The notes under the pieces are model-generated. The model did no database searches. It saw only the letters and a program-made list of their open reading frames with translations, and was not told the DNA's origin. Positions 55,821-64,000 of a DNA stretch of 64,000 bases are shown here, piece by piece. The stretch spans positions 124,001 through 188,000 of the forward strand of contig JADJOY010000014.1 in the NCBI GenBank assembly GCA_016713535.1, given 5' to 3'. A program made the translations under genes and the position numbers. Origin of the DNA: JADJOY01 sp016713535 [NCBI: Deltaproteobacteria bacterium] (GTDB taxonomy: Bacteria > JADJOY01). Positions within the stretch are counted from its first letter, which is position 1, and every line of letters starts with the position of its first letter.

Positions 55821-56878
55821 ATGTCGATGCGGCTCACGAGCCTCGGGGCCTGTCTGGCCACGATCTGCGCGACCGCGCTGGCTGGCGCGGGGTGTGGTGG
55901 CGCCGGCGGGAAAGCCGGCCTGGTCGACGAGCCGCTCACGTGGTCGGCCGCCGATGGCAGCTACCAGGTGGCCGGCGCCGAGAAGCGGCCCGCCGCTCGG
56001 GGCAACGGCCAGACGGTGCTCTTCTTCATGGGCGCGACCACCCCTCGGCCGTGGCGTTCGATCTGGCGGTGCCGGGGTACTCGTGGGTGGAGCATCTCGC
56101 GAGCCGGGGGTACCGCGTGTTCCGCTGGGACCCGAGCGGCTACGGCGACTCGGACGATCCCGCCGCCCTCGACGAGCCACCCAGCTCCAACCACCCGGTG
56201 TCGCGGACGGTCGTGGTCGAGCCGCAAGCGGAGCGGGTCGCCGACGACGTCGCGGAACGCACCGGCGACGACGCGCTCCACGTGATCTGCTGGTCGGCCG
56301 GCTGCTCGCCCGCGCTGGCCTTCGCGGCGGCTCGCCCCGAGCGTGTGCAGTCACTGGTGCTGTACGCGGCCACCTTCGGGCCGCTCTCGGGCCTCGGGCT
56401 CACGCCCTTCGATCCGGAGACCGCGATCACCAACTTCGTCGGCGCCTACCGCCTGACGTCAGCCGACGACGTGGCCGTGCGCTGGGACGACATGATCCCG
56501 GTCGACGACAAGACCGCGTACCGGGATCCCGAGGTGCTCGACACCTGGGTGCGGGACTTCCTGGCGTCGGATGCGACCTCGTCGCAGCGCAATCCGGTGT
56601 CGGTGCGTGTCCCGAACGGCATGCTCGCGGACAGCTACGACGTGCTGCTGGGGCACCCGCCGTACGACGCCGCGCGGGTCGTCGCGCCGGCGCTCGTGAT
56701 CCGTGGCGTCGACGACCCCGAGACCAACACCCGCGGCCAGAACCTGCTTCTCGAGGCGCTCGGCAGCACCGACAAGCAAGCGGTCGAGGTCTCCGAAGGA
56801 ACCCACTACATCACCGTCGAGCGCAGCCACGAGGCGTTCTGGGAAGTCATCGACGGTTTCCTGGACGATCACGGATAG
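55821..56878 (+). CDS. Secreted alpha/beta hydrolase (frameshifted)
   Basis: About 350 residues. It starts MSMRLTSLGACLATICATA with a signal peptide ending near GAGCGG, possibly a weak lipobox. The frame shifts once near 56040 (FFMGATTP to SAVAFDLAVPGYSWVEHL). The hydrolase core has YRVFRWDPSGYGDSD (oxyanion region), the nucleophile elbow VICWSAGCSPA, LVIRGVDDPETN (acid strand) and EGTHYITVERSHE (catalytic histidine). The nucleophile motif reads CxSxG instead of GxSxG, a mild departure. It is a lysophospholipase or epoxide-hydrolase-like enzyme of unknown substrate. It is divergent from the SNF2 gene. Confidence 0.7.
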
Positions 56879-56906
56879 GAAGCGGCGAATAGCGGTTTTT
56901 CCAGTG

Positions 56907-56936
56907 GTTGAAGCGTTCAACGCAGCGCGTTAGCAT
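56907..56936 (+). promoter_or_regulatory. Putative sigma70 promoter with overlapping inverted repeat
   Basis: TTGAAG at 56908-56913 and TAGCAT at 56931-56936 are spaced 17 bases apart and lie 25 bases before the start of the PtsN-like gene. An inverted repeat GTTGAA-GCG-TTCAAC (56907-56921) covers the -35 box and could be a repressor site. Confidence 0.4.
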
Positions 56937-56961
56937 CGATGGATCACATCTACGAGGTCGC

Positions 56962-57495
56962 ATGCCCACCACCAAGAAGACGTCGTCGAAGAGCGCCAAG
57001 TCGGCCGCTGCCAAGGCCCCCGCCAAGCCCGCGCTCACCGGGCTCGCCGCGTACTTCGACGAAGCGCTGTTTCTTCCCGAGCTCAAGTCCAAGAACAAGG
57101 CCGAGGCTTTCGAGGAGATGGTCGACGCGCTCTGCGCGACCCTCGGCAAGCAGCACAAGCAGACGCTGCTCAGCATGCTTCACCACCGCGAGATGCTCGG
57201 CACCACCGGCATCGGGCGCGGCGTGGCGATTCCTCACGGACGAACCCTGCTCACCCGGCACCTGCGTGTGGTGTTCGGGCGCTCGAACACGGGTATCGAC
57301 TACGGCGCGCGTGACAGCGAGCCGGTCAACCTGATCTTCCTCGTGGTGGCGCCGTTCCAGGATCGCGGCAACGTCTACCTGCCCACGCTCGGCAAGCTCG
57401 TCGAGCTGGTGCGCGCCAAGCCGAACCGCGACAAGCTCATGGAAATCGAGACGTTCGATCAGTTCGTCGAGGCACTGTCGGCCCCGACCGCGTGA
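56962..57495 (+). CDS. PTS EIIA-Ntr-like regulatory phosphocarrier (PtsN family)
   Basis: A 177-residue protein. The first 25 residues are a lysine/alanine-rich extension (KKTSSKSAKSAAAKAPAK), unusual for the family. The EIIA type 2 domain then follows, with LHHREMLGTTGIGRGVAIPH and the phosphorylated histidine in AIPHGRT (His 92). PVNLIFLVVAP and the final helix are typical. PtsN proteins accept phosphate from EI/NPr and regulate transporters, kinases and stress responses. The basic N-terminus could bind nucleic acid or membrane, which is inference. The start is ATG 56962 after GAGGT. A zinc-ribbon gene follows by 33 bases and is probably co-transcribed. Confidence 0.8.
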   Translation: MPTTKKTSSKSAKSAAAKAPAKPALTGLAAYFDEALFLPELKSKNKAEAFEEMVDALCATLGKQHKQTLLSMLHHREMLGTTGIGRGVAIPHGRTLLTRHLRVVFGRSNTGIDYGARDSEPVNLIFLVVAPFQDRGNVYLPTLGKLVELVRAKPNRDKLMEIETFDQFVEALSAPTA

Positions 57496-57528
57496 CGCGC
57501 GGGGACCGGACACCCCAGGGAGGGACGC

Positions 57529-57885
57529 TTGGAGGCCACGCTTCAGATTCTCCTCGAGATCCAGCACATCGATCAGCGTCTCTCCGAGCTCGATAACCCG
57601 GAGCACGTCCTGCAGTTCGAGAAGCTCGGCTTCCAGTGGCAGCCGGAGCATCGCCAGCAGCTCATCGAGCTGCGCGCCAAGCGCGCCGCCCAGATCGACG
57701 CCGAGCTCCTCGCTCACTATCAGGGTCTGAAGGAGCGCTACGGCGCGGCGATCGTGCCCATCGACGGCGGTATCTGCCTCGGCTGCTTCATGATGATCCC
57801 GACCGCGTGGGTACAGGACATCCGCCAGAGCCTCTCGGTCAAGACCTGCGGCCACTGCGGCCGCATCCTGTTCTGGGTGGGCTAG
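57529..57885 (+). CDS. C4-type zinc-ribbon protein with helical hairpin
   Basis: A 118-residue protein starting at TTG 57529 behind AGGGAGGG. A helical part (LEIQHIDQRLSELD, then ELRAKRAAQIDAELLAHYQ) is followed by a zinc ribbon with two CxxC pairs (CLGC at 83-86 and CGHC at 107-110). This is the end of the DksA-shaped CT398/zf-RING_7 family layout, but with a shorter coiled coil. Such proteins are linked to RNA polymerase or flagellar/secretion functions in other bacteria. No specific role is assigned. It probably shares the promoter of the PtsN-like gene. Confidence 0.7.
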   Translation: MEATLQILLEIQHIDQRLSELDNPEHVLQFEKLGFQWQPEHRQQLIELRAKRAAQIDAELLAHYQGLKERYGAAIVPIDGGICLGCFMMIPTAWVQDIRQSLSVKTCGHCGRILFWVG

Positions 57886-58113
57886 GTTTCAGCCCGCTTT
57901 CCCGATCGGCTGGAAACCCGCCGGCCCCGCGGAGGGCCCGCGGTCGAGCCCGGCGGTGCGAGGGACCGCGCCACCTCCATCACGGAGACGAACGGCGAGC
58001 GACGGATCGGCGGCGCCGGTATGGCCGCCCTCCGGTCTGGCCGCCCTCGGCTCTGGACGCGCACGCTGCGTCGTTCGCCGGAGGGTTCTGTGCGAGCTGC
58101 GCGTGGGCGGCGG

Positions 58114-58677
58114 TCAGGGCCCCCGCTCGAAGGTCCCCGTGTAGGTCGCGGTCGCCAGGACGTGGCCCCTGGCGGCGTCTTCCACCTGGTCGTGGCTCGA
58201 CGCGGGCGGAAGCCCGAGCCCGGCCACGTCGAGCGCCAAGAGCTTGAACACGTAACGGTGGACGCCATGTCCCTTGGGTGGGCACGGCCCCCGGTAGCCG
58301 AGAAGCCCGAAGCCGTTTCGCCCCTGGCGCGCGCCGCCGGTGCCCGGGATCACGTCGTTTCCCGGCACACCCGCGGGCAGTGACCGCGCCTTGGCGCCGA
58401 GATCCCACGCGAGCCAGTGGACGAACGTGCCGCCGGGCGCGTCGGGATCCTCGACGATCAGCGTGAAGCTCTTCACGCCGGCGACGTCACCGCTCCAGGT
58501 GAGCGCCGGCGAGCGGTTGGCGCCGCTGCAGGTGTGCTCGAGCGGGATCGGCTGGCCCTGTGCGAACGCCGGGATGGTGAGGCTGAGCGGCTCGGCCGCG
58601 GCGCGCGGCAGTCCCGCCGCCACCAGCAGCAGCGTGAGCGCGGCGAAGCCGACGGCGTGAGGCGCGCGAGCGGTCAT
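58114..58677 (-). CDS. Secreted YbhB/YbcL-type PEBP protein
   Basis: A 187-residue protein with a signal peptide cut near PRAAA-EPLS (residue 28). The phosphatidylethanolamine-binding fold is marked by the ligand-binding DPDAPGGTFVHW and the GYRGPCPPKGHGVHRY motifs. PEBP proteins bind anionic groups and, in bacteria, may act as inhibitors or carriers; their role is poorly known. It lies 14 bases downstream of the PLP lyase on the same strand, so the two are likely co-transcribed. Confidence 0.85.
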   Translation of the reverse strand: MTARAPHAVGFAALTLLLVAAGLPRAAAEPLSLTIPAFAQGQPIPLEHTCSGANRSPALTWSGDVAGVKSFTLIVEDPDAPGGTFVHWLAWDLGAKARSLPAGVPGNDVIPGTGGARQGRNGFGLLGYRGPCPPKGHGVHRYVFKLLALDVAGLGLPPASSHDQVEDAARGHVLATATYTGTFERGP

Positions 58678-58691
58678 CGGGTCGCGTGGGC

Positions 58692-60137
58692 TCACGCGGG
58701 CTTGTGCTGGAAGAGCTCGTTCACGAACTGGGTCAGCACGCTCTCGGTGAGGGGAGCGGGCAGCGCGTTCAGCATCTCGTTGATCCCGGCCATGCGTCGC
58801 GGCAGCTCGACGCCTTGGAGCCCCGCCATCGCCAGCATCTGCGAGAACATCTCGGGCGTCAGGCTCTTGGGATCGATGGCCGCGAGCGACTCCCGCAGGC
58901 CGTCGGCGGAGTGGTCGGCGGGGATCGCCTTGGCGGTCTCGACGCACGCGCGCAGGTCGGTGAGGAACGGATCCACCCACGCCGAGGTGCCGGGCGTCAC
59001 GCACAGGTGGATGTTCTCCTTCGAGCCCAGGAAGCCGAGCTGCGGCTGCACGTACCAGTCGCGCTCCTTCATCTCGTCGATGACGTGGAACACGTTCACG
59101 GTGTCCGATGTGAAGGCGATCAGGCACAGCTCGGGGGTGCCGAGGATGCGCAGGTCGGGGATCTTGGGGATCTCGGCGATGAGCCGCCGCGAGGCATCGA
59201 AGATCCTGCGCGCCAGCGCCGCGTAGCCCTCGTCGCCCAGGTGGTGCATGACCGCCCACGCCGCGGCGAGCGGTCCGCCCGACTTGGTGCTCTGCACCGT
59301 CGGGTTCACGATCGTGTACCCGGTCCAGGTCGAGCACGCGAAGATCTGGTGGCGGCGCAGCTCGGCGCTCTTGTAGAGCACCACGGACGCACCCTTGGGG
59401 CAGAACGCGTACTTGTGGAGGTCCATCGAGATCGACGTCACGCCGGGCACCGTGAGGTCGAAGTCGACGTGGGTCGCGCCGAAGCGGCGGAAGTAGGGCA
59501 GCAGGAAGCCACCGATGCAGCCGTCGACGTGGAAGAGCAGCTCGTGCTCGAGCGCGAGCCGGCCGATCTCGGGGATCGGGTCGACGACGCCATGGGCGTA
59601 GGACACCGCCGAACCGACGAGCAGGATGGTGTTCGGCGTGATCGCCTTGCGGATCGCGTCGACGTCCGCCTTGAACGTCACCGGGTCGACCGGCACCAGC
59701 ACCGGCTCGACGCACAGGTAGTGCGCGGCCTTCTGGAACGCGGCGTGCGCCGTCACCGGCAGCACGATCTCCGGCCTGGCGATGTGCGGGCGATGCTCAC
59801 GCGCCCAGTCGCGGGCGGTCTTGACCGCGAGCAGGATGCTCTCGGTGCCGCCGCTCGTGAAGCTGCCGACGGTGTGCTCGTCGCCGCCGAGGTGCGCGGC
59901 GGCCATGGCCACGACCTCGTTCTCCAGGCGTAGCAAGCTCGGGAAGGCGGTCGGGTCGAGGGCGTTCTCGGTCATGAAGCGCGCGAACGCCTGCTTGCCG
60001 ACCTCTTCCACCTCGCGCCCGGCGTCGTAGACGTAGGCCCACACCCTCCCGCTGCGCCACTCGAGGTCGTTGGCCCGGAACTGCTCTAGCTCGGCCAGTA
60101 CCTGCGCTCGGTCGCTTCCATGTTCGGGCATCTTCAT
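58692..60137 (-). CDS. PLP-dependent decarboxylase, sphingosine-1-phosphate-lyase-like
   Basis: A 481-residue fold-type I PLP enzyme of the group II decarboxylase/sphingosine-phosphate lyase family. Cofactor contacts are GSFTSGGTES (phosphate cradle), the stacking histidine in VTAHAAFQKA (His 131), FHVDGCIGGF (Asp 205) and the Schiff-base lysine in SMDLHKYAFCPKG (Lys 242). Conserved PSLLRLENEVVAMAA and the long C-terminal domain fit sphingosine-phosphate lyase better than glutamate or tyrosine decarboxylases. It may break down long-chain-base phosphates; no sphingolipid synthesis gene is visible in the window, so an amino-acid substrate is possible. It starts at ATG 60137. There is no N-terminal membrane segment. 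Confidence 0.8.
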   Translation of the reverse strand: MKMPEHGSDRAQVLAELEQFRANDLEWRSGRVWAYVYDAGREVEEVGKQAFARFMTENALDPTAFPSLLRLENEVVAMAAAHLGGDEHTVGSFTSGGTESILLAVKTARDWAREHRPHIARPEIVLPVTAHAAFQKAAHYLCVEPVLVPVDPVTFKADVDAIRKAITPNTILLVGSAVSYAHGVVDPIPEIGRLALEHELLFHVDGCIGGFLLPYFRRFGATHVDFDLTVPGVTSISMDLHKYAFCPKGASVVLYKSAELRRHQIFACSTWTGYTIVNPTVQSTKSGGPLAAAWAVMHHLGDEGYAALARRIFDASRRLIAEIPKIPDLRILGTPELCLIAFTSDTVNVFHVIDEMKERDWYVQPQLGFLGSKENIHLCVTPGTSAWVDPFLTDLRACVETAKAIPADHSADGLRESLAAIDPKSLTPEMFSQMLAMAGLQGVELPRRMAGINEMLNALPAPLTESVLTQFVNELFQHKPA

Positions 60138-60194
60138 CGGCGTCCTCGGGTTCGGTCGAGCGGGTTGGGAGAGACGGCCACGCGACGTGGCGGA

Positions 60195-62342
60195 TCAACG
60201 CGACAGGATCACGCGCGCGCCCGTGTCGGGCGTCGCCACGAAGATCGCGTGGGCGTCCGGGTCGGCGGTGACGATCGTCCCGCGGCTCGGGTCGATCGCG
60301 AGCCCGAGCGGCAGCTCGTAGCGCGGCCCCGAGCCGGTCGTGGCCGAGGACACCACGGTGCGATCGCCGTCGACCAGGCTCACCGCGACGATCTCCCCGC
60401 GCAGGGTGTTCGAGACCAGCGCCCGCGTGGCCGCGCCGTCGAGGGTGATCGCCTGGGGGGCGAGGGTGGCGCCGCCGCCGACCTCGGCGCTCGCCACGAC
60501 CTGACGCTCGCCGGTCGCCGGGTTCACGGCGACCACGGCGCCGAGGCGTGGGTCGGTCACCAGGAGCCGCGCGCCCGCGGAGTCGTAGGTCAGGCCGGCG
60601 GGCGACTCGAACGCCGGTCCCACGCCGGTATCCTCGGCGGAGAGCACCGTGCGGTCACCGCTCGCGACGTCGATCGCGAGCACGCTGCGCGCGACACCGT
60701 CGCTCACGTAGATCCGGTTCGCGTCGGGATCGATCGTCACGCCGGCGAGGCCGGTGAAGGCGGGCCCGGCGCCCCGGGTCGCGCCCGAGAGCTCGCTGCG
60801 CGAGCCGGTCGCGAGGTCGACGGCGATCACGCTCAGCGCGCCAGCGTCGGCGACGAAAGCCTGGGTTCCGTTGATGCTGAGCGCCACCGCCGCGGGCTGG
60901 ACGAGCGCCGGCCCCGTGGTGGTGTCGGCGCTCGTCAGGCTCTCGCGGTCGCCGCTCGAGAGTGCGATCGAGAGCAGTGCGGGCGGCCCGGCGCTGGCGA
61001 CGAGCGCTCGATCGTGGCTCGCATCGATCGCCACGCCCGTGGCGAGGCCGAGGATCGGCCCGCCGCCGGTGGCGTCGGTGGACGCGAGCGCCCGATCGCC
61101 GGTGTCGCGATCGGCGCCGAGCACCGCGGCGCTCTGCTCGACCACCAGGATGCGGTCCCGCGCCGGGTCGACCTCGAGCCCGGCGGGCCGGGCGAGCGGT
61201 ACACCGGTGCCGCGCTTGGCCGTGGAGAAGTCGCTGCGTGCGCCGCTGGCGAGCGCGAACTGGAGCAACGCGGGGACGGTCGGGTCGCTCAGGTAGAGGA
61301 CGTCACGCGATGGGTCGACGACGAGGCCGTCGATCCGCGCGAAGCCGCCGGCATGGAGCGTCCGCGCGCCGCTCACCAGGTCGACGGCGATCACCACCGC
61401 CGCGCCCTCGACGTTGCTCGCGACGAACGCCCGCTGGCGCGCGCGGTCCACGGCGATCGCGCCCGCGGCGGCGAGGCTCGGGCCGTCTCCGACGTCGTCG
61501 CTGCTCAGAACGGTGCGGTCGCCGCTCGCGAGATCGATGGCGAAGAGCGTCGCGAGCGCGCCATCCGAGACCAGGAGGCGTCCGCGGTCGGTGTCGAGCT
61601 CGAGATCGGCAAGCACCGCGAACGCGGGTCCCGAGCCCACCGCGATGTCGGAGAAGATCGAGCGCGTGCCGGTGAACGGGTCGACGCGGAGCACCCCGGG
61701 CAGCTCGGCATCGGCCACCAAGAGGCGCTGGGACGCGGCGTCGAACGCGATTCCGGCCGGTGCGCCGAGCGGCAGCCCGGTGCCGGCGTCGTCACCGCTC
61801 ACGGTGCGCATCGCGCCGCTCGCCAGGTCGATGGAGTCGATCGTCGCGCGGCCGCGGTCCGAGACGTAGAGCAGGCTGCGCGACGTGTCGATGGCGCCGT
61901 ACGCGGGGGCGGCGAGGATCGCGATCGAGCGGATCGTCGCGGTGGCCGCCGGGTCGTTGCCGAAGCCGCGCGTGTCGCGGGTCGCCACGCGGATGGTGTT
62001 GGCGCCGGCATCGAGGCCGAGGTTGGCCGACCACGTGAGGTACTGGTCGGTGCTCTGGGCGGGCACCCCGTTCACCCGCACGCTCGCCGCCACGCCCTCG
62101 GTGGACGTCGTGCCGCGCACCTCGACGGTGCGCGCGTCGGTGATCGAGACTGCCGGGGGGAACAGGATCGTGGCGGCGGGACCGAGCTCGTCGGGGCCGC
62201 CGTTGCCGTTGCCGCCGGTGTTGGTGATCGGCCCGCCGCCGCAGCCCGCCGTCAGCGTGCCGGCGCAGGCGAGCGCCGCGAGCGCGCGGATGGTGCGAAC
62301 AGCGCGGCCACGTCGCGAGGAAGGCTGACAGACGGTGCGCAT
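60195..62342 (-). CDS. Beta-propeller (NHL/SMP-30-like) lipoprotein
   Basis: A 715-residue lipoprotein (lipobox in LACAGTLTAGCGG). An N-terminal immunoglobulin-like domain (DARTVEVRGTTSTEGVAASV) resembles the glycine-rich Big-type modules. The rest is 10 or more blades with a recurring pattern of LASGDRTVLS and a partner strand such as AIAVDRARQRAFVASN or GLTYDSAGARLLVTD. About 45 residues per blade repeat closely enough that internal duplication is clear. It is a likely surface or periplasmic binding scaffold. ATG 62342 is chosen; GTG 62360 would add six residues. No ligand or enzyme motif is seen. Confidence 0.8.
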   Translation of the reverse strand: MRTVCQPSSRRGRAVRTIRALAALACAGTLTAGCGGGPITNTGGNGNGGPDELGPAATILFPPAVSITDARTVEVRGTTSTEGVAASVRVNGVPAQSTDQYLTWSANLGLDAGANTIRVATRDTRGFGNDPAATATIRSIAILAAPAYGAIDTSRSLLYVSDRGRATIDSIDLASGAMRTVSGDDAGTGLPLGAPAGIAFDAASQRLLVADAELPGVLRVDPFTGTRSIFSDIAVGSGPAFAVLADLELDTDRGRLLVSDGALATLFAIDLASGDRTVLSSDDVGDGPSLAAAGAIAVDRARQRAFVASNVEGAAVVIAVDLVSGARTLHAGGFARIDGLVVDPSRDVLYLSDPTVPALLQFALASGARSDFSTAKRGTGVPLARPAGLEVDPARDRILVVEQSAAVLGADRDTGDRALASTDATGGGPILGLATGVAIDASHDRALVASAGPPALLSIALSSGDRESLTSADTTTGPALVQPAAVALSINGTQAFVADAGALSVIAVDLATGSRSELSGATRGAGPAFTGLAGVTIDPDANRIYVSDGVARSVLAIDVASGDRTVLSAEDTGVGPAFESPAGLTYDSAGARLLVTDPRLGAVVAVNPATGERQVVASAEVGGGATLAPQAITLDGAATRALVSNTLRGEIVAVSLVDGDRTVVSSATTGSGPRYELPLGLAIDPSRGTIVTADPDAHAIFVATPDTGARVILSR

Positions 62343-62405
62343 GCACGGACCCCGGCGCACGGAGACGAGGAGACGGTACCGCGGGCTCCGCGCGAGCCGG
62401 GGATT

Positions 62406-64000
62406 CTAGCTCGGAGGGCGGCGCACACCCGGTGAGCCGGCCCCGATCGGTGGCACGCGGCACGCCGGCTCGGCGAGCTCCGAGACCAGCGCGAGCAGAT
62501 CGTCGGGATCCACCGGCTTGACCAGGTGGCGGTCGAAGCCCGCATCGTCCGAGCGGCGCCGATCCTCGAGCTGACCCCAGCCGCTGACGGCGATCAGCAC
62601 CACGCCCTGCCGCCACGGCCGCGCACGGATCTCGCGTGCCACGTCGTACCCGCTCATGCGCGGCAGGCCGATGTCGAGGAGCACGACGTCGGGCTCGAGC
62701 TGGCGCGCGGTGGTGAGCGCCTGTTCGCCATCGTACGCGGTCACGACCTCGTGGCCCTGCATCCGTAGCATCATGCCGAGGCTGTCGGCCGCGTCGCGGT
62801 TGTCGTCCACGACCAGGACCTTGAGCGGCGGTGGCCGGTGGGGCGCGCCGTCCGACCCCGGATCGATGGCCGGCGCCGACGGCGCGGCGGCGTCCCCGTG
62901 GGCGAGCGGCAGCCGCACCACGAACTCGCTGCCGAGACCGACACCCTCGCTGCGCGCCTCGACCGTTCCGCCGTGGAGCTCGACCAAGCGTTTCACCAGG
63001 GTCAGGCCGATCCCGAGCCCACTCGAGGAGCGCGCCAGCGAGCGATCGACCTGGGTGAACAGGTCGAAGACGCGCGGCAGCATCTCGTGCGGGATACCGA
63101 GGCCATGGTCCGCGATCCGCACCAGGGCGTGGCCGCCGTCGACCGTCGCGGAGAGCCGGATCCGTCCGCCGCATTCGCTGTACCGCGCGGCGTTGTTCAG
63201 GATGTTCGCGAACACCTGCGAGAGACGGACGGCGTCGGCGTCGAGGTAGACCGGCACCGTGGGAAGCTCGAGCGCGAGGGTGTGCTCGGCGGACTCGATC
63301 AGCGGCCGGCTGGTCTCGATCGCGGCCCTGACCACCGCCGCGAGCTCGACCCGCTCCTTGCGCAGCTCCACGGCGCCGCGCGTGATCCGCGACACGTCGA
63401 GGAGGTCGTCCACGAGCCGGGTCATCTGCTGCATCTGCCGATCGATCACCTCTCGGGCCCAGTCCACTTCCGGGATCCGCGCGCCCTGGAGCTCGAGGAT
63501 GCGCACCGCGTTGCGAACCGGCGCGAGCGGGTTGCGCAGCTCGTGGGCGAGGGTGGCGAGGAACTCGTCCTTGCGGCGGTCGGTGTCGCGCAGCGCCTCG
63601 ACCGCCTGCTTCTCCGCGGATAGGTCGAAGAACGCACCGACGAAGCGGGTCGCCTTGCCGGTCTCGTCATAGAAGAACCGGCCAGCCGCACGCACGTGCA
63701 GGATGCGGCCGTCGGTCACCCGGCGCACTCTGTGCTCGCAGCGGAAGACGTCGTGCTCGCGCTCCGCGCGCCGCTGCTCGGCGAGCACGCCGTCGAGGTC
63801 CTCCGGGAGCACCGTGGCGCGCCACATCTCGAAGGTCGCCTCGCCTCCGGGAGCGGGCTCGTAGCCGAGGATCGTGAAGTGGCTGTCCGACCAGACCGAG
63901 CGGCCGCTCGCGAGGTCGAGGTCCCAGGTGGCGACGCCGCTCGCGAGGATCGCCAGCCTGAGGCGCTCCTCGGACTCGCGGGCCTCTTCTTCCGCCCACG
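62406..64000 (-). CDS. Hybrid PAS-histidine kinase-receiver (N-terminus beyond window)
   Basis: The window end cuts the N-terminus. The visible part has a PAS domain (SGVATWDLDLASGRSVWSD, then a PAC-like FYDETGKATRFVGAF), a HisKA domain with the phosphoacceptor LAHELRNPLAPV, and a HATPase domain (FANILNNAARYSE, then SGLGIGLTLVKRLV). It ends in a receiver domain with KVLVVDDNRDAADSL and the phosphorylated aspartate in VVLLDIGLPRMSG. There is no DNA-binding output, so the receiver likely relays phosphate to another protein. The stop is at 62406, 64 bases upstream of the beta-propeller gene on the same strand. Confidence 0.85.
   Translation of the reverse strand, partial: WAEEEARESEERLRLAILASGVATWDLDLASGRSVWSDSHFTILGYEPAPGGEATFEMWRATVLPEDLDGVLAEQRRAEREHDVFRCEHRVRRVTDGRILHVRAAGRFFYDETGKATRFVGAFFDLSAEKQAVEALRDTDRRKDEFLATLAHELRNPLAPVRNAVRILELQGARIPEVDWAREVIDRQMQQMTRLVDDLLDVSRITRGAVELRKERVELAAVVRAAIETSRPLIESAEHTLALELPTVPVYLDADAVRLSQVFANILNNAARYSECGGRIRLSATVDGGHALVRIADHGLGIPHEMLPRVFDLFTQVDRSLARSSSGLGIGLTLVKRLVELHGGTVEARSEGVGLGSEFVVRLPLAHGDAAAPSAPAIDPGSDGAPHRPPPLKVLVVDDNRDAADSLGMMLRMQGHEVVTAYDGEQALTTARQLEPDVVLLDIGLPRMSGYDVAREIRARPWRQGVVLIAVSGWGQLEDRRRSDDAGFDRHLVKPVDPDDLLALVSELAEPACRVPPIGAGSPGVRRPPS

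Overview
This is a very GC-rich window (about 70% by eye) with Gram-negative cell-surface biology. It has LPS-type heptosyltransferase genes, GDP-heptose synthesis, many lipoprotein signal peptides, dolichol-phosphate-mannose-type glycosyltransferases, FG-GAP/VCBS lipoproteins, SUMF-type domains and an orphan SNF2 helicase. This fits a Deltaproteobacteria-like lineage (Myxococcota or Binatota type). That assignment rests on gene content and base composition only. I see no rRNA, tRNA, CRISPR array, phage or insertion sequence.

Layout. 1-3.5 kb: a sensor kinase cut by the window start, a membrane protein and two small membrane-anchored proteins. 4.2-45 kb: a surface-polysaccharide region. It holds at least five multi-pass PMT/ArnT-like glycosyltransferases, three GT2 enzymes, a GT9 heptosyltransferase, three SGNH/AlgX-like hydrolases, a radical SAM plus methyltransferase pair and a transaldolase. 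Its core is a nine-gene minus-strand operon (17.3-25.9 kb) carrying hddA, hddC, gmhA and gmhB, the full route from sedoheptulose-7-phosphate to GDP-D-glycero-alpha-D-manno-heptose, with an SDR, a Gfo/Idh oxidoreductase, an epimerase and a divergent nucleotide-sugar dehydrogenase. 27.3-34.3 kb: two large FG-GAP/beta-propeller lipoproteins in tandem. 46-51 kb: a compact three-gene unit of a membrane-anchored PEP-utilising phosphotransferase, a membrane protein with a SUMF domain and an alkaline-phosphatase-fold phosphodiesterase. 51-64 kb: a desaturase with its TetR regulator, the SNF2 helicase, an alpha/beta hydrolase, a PtsN-like protein, a zinc-ribbon protein, a PEBP protein, a sphingosine-phosphate-lyase-like PLP enzyme, a beta-propeller lipoprotein and a hybrid kinase cut by the window end.

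How the genes fit together. In the heptose operon almost every stop codon overlaps the next start by four bases (GTGA or ATGA), so translation is probably coupled and the enzymes made in fixed ratio. The glycosyltransferases would use polyprenyl-phosphate sugars made by the GT2 enzymes, and the SGNH proteins could add or remove O-acyl groups.

Two cautions. At least nine genes carry clean single-base frameshifts that restore a conserved frame. I read these as likely consensus errors, so several proteins are described as joined pieces. Intergenic spaces also carry several families of dispersed palindromes, including one inserted inside the heptose operon.
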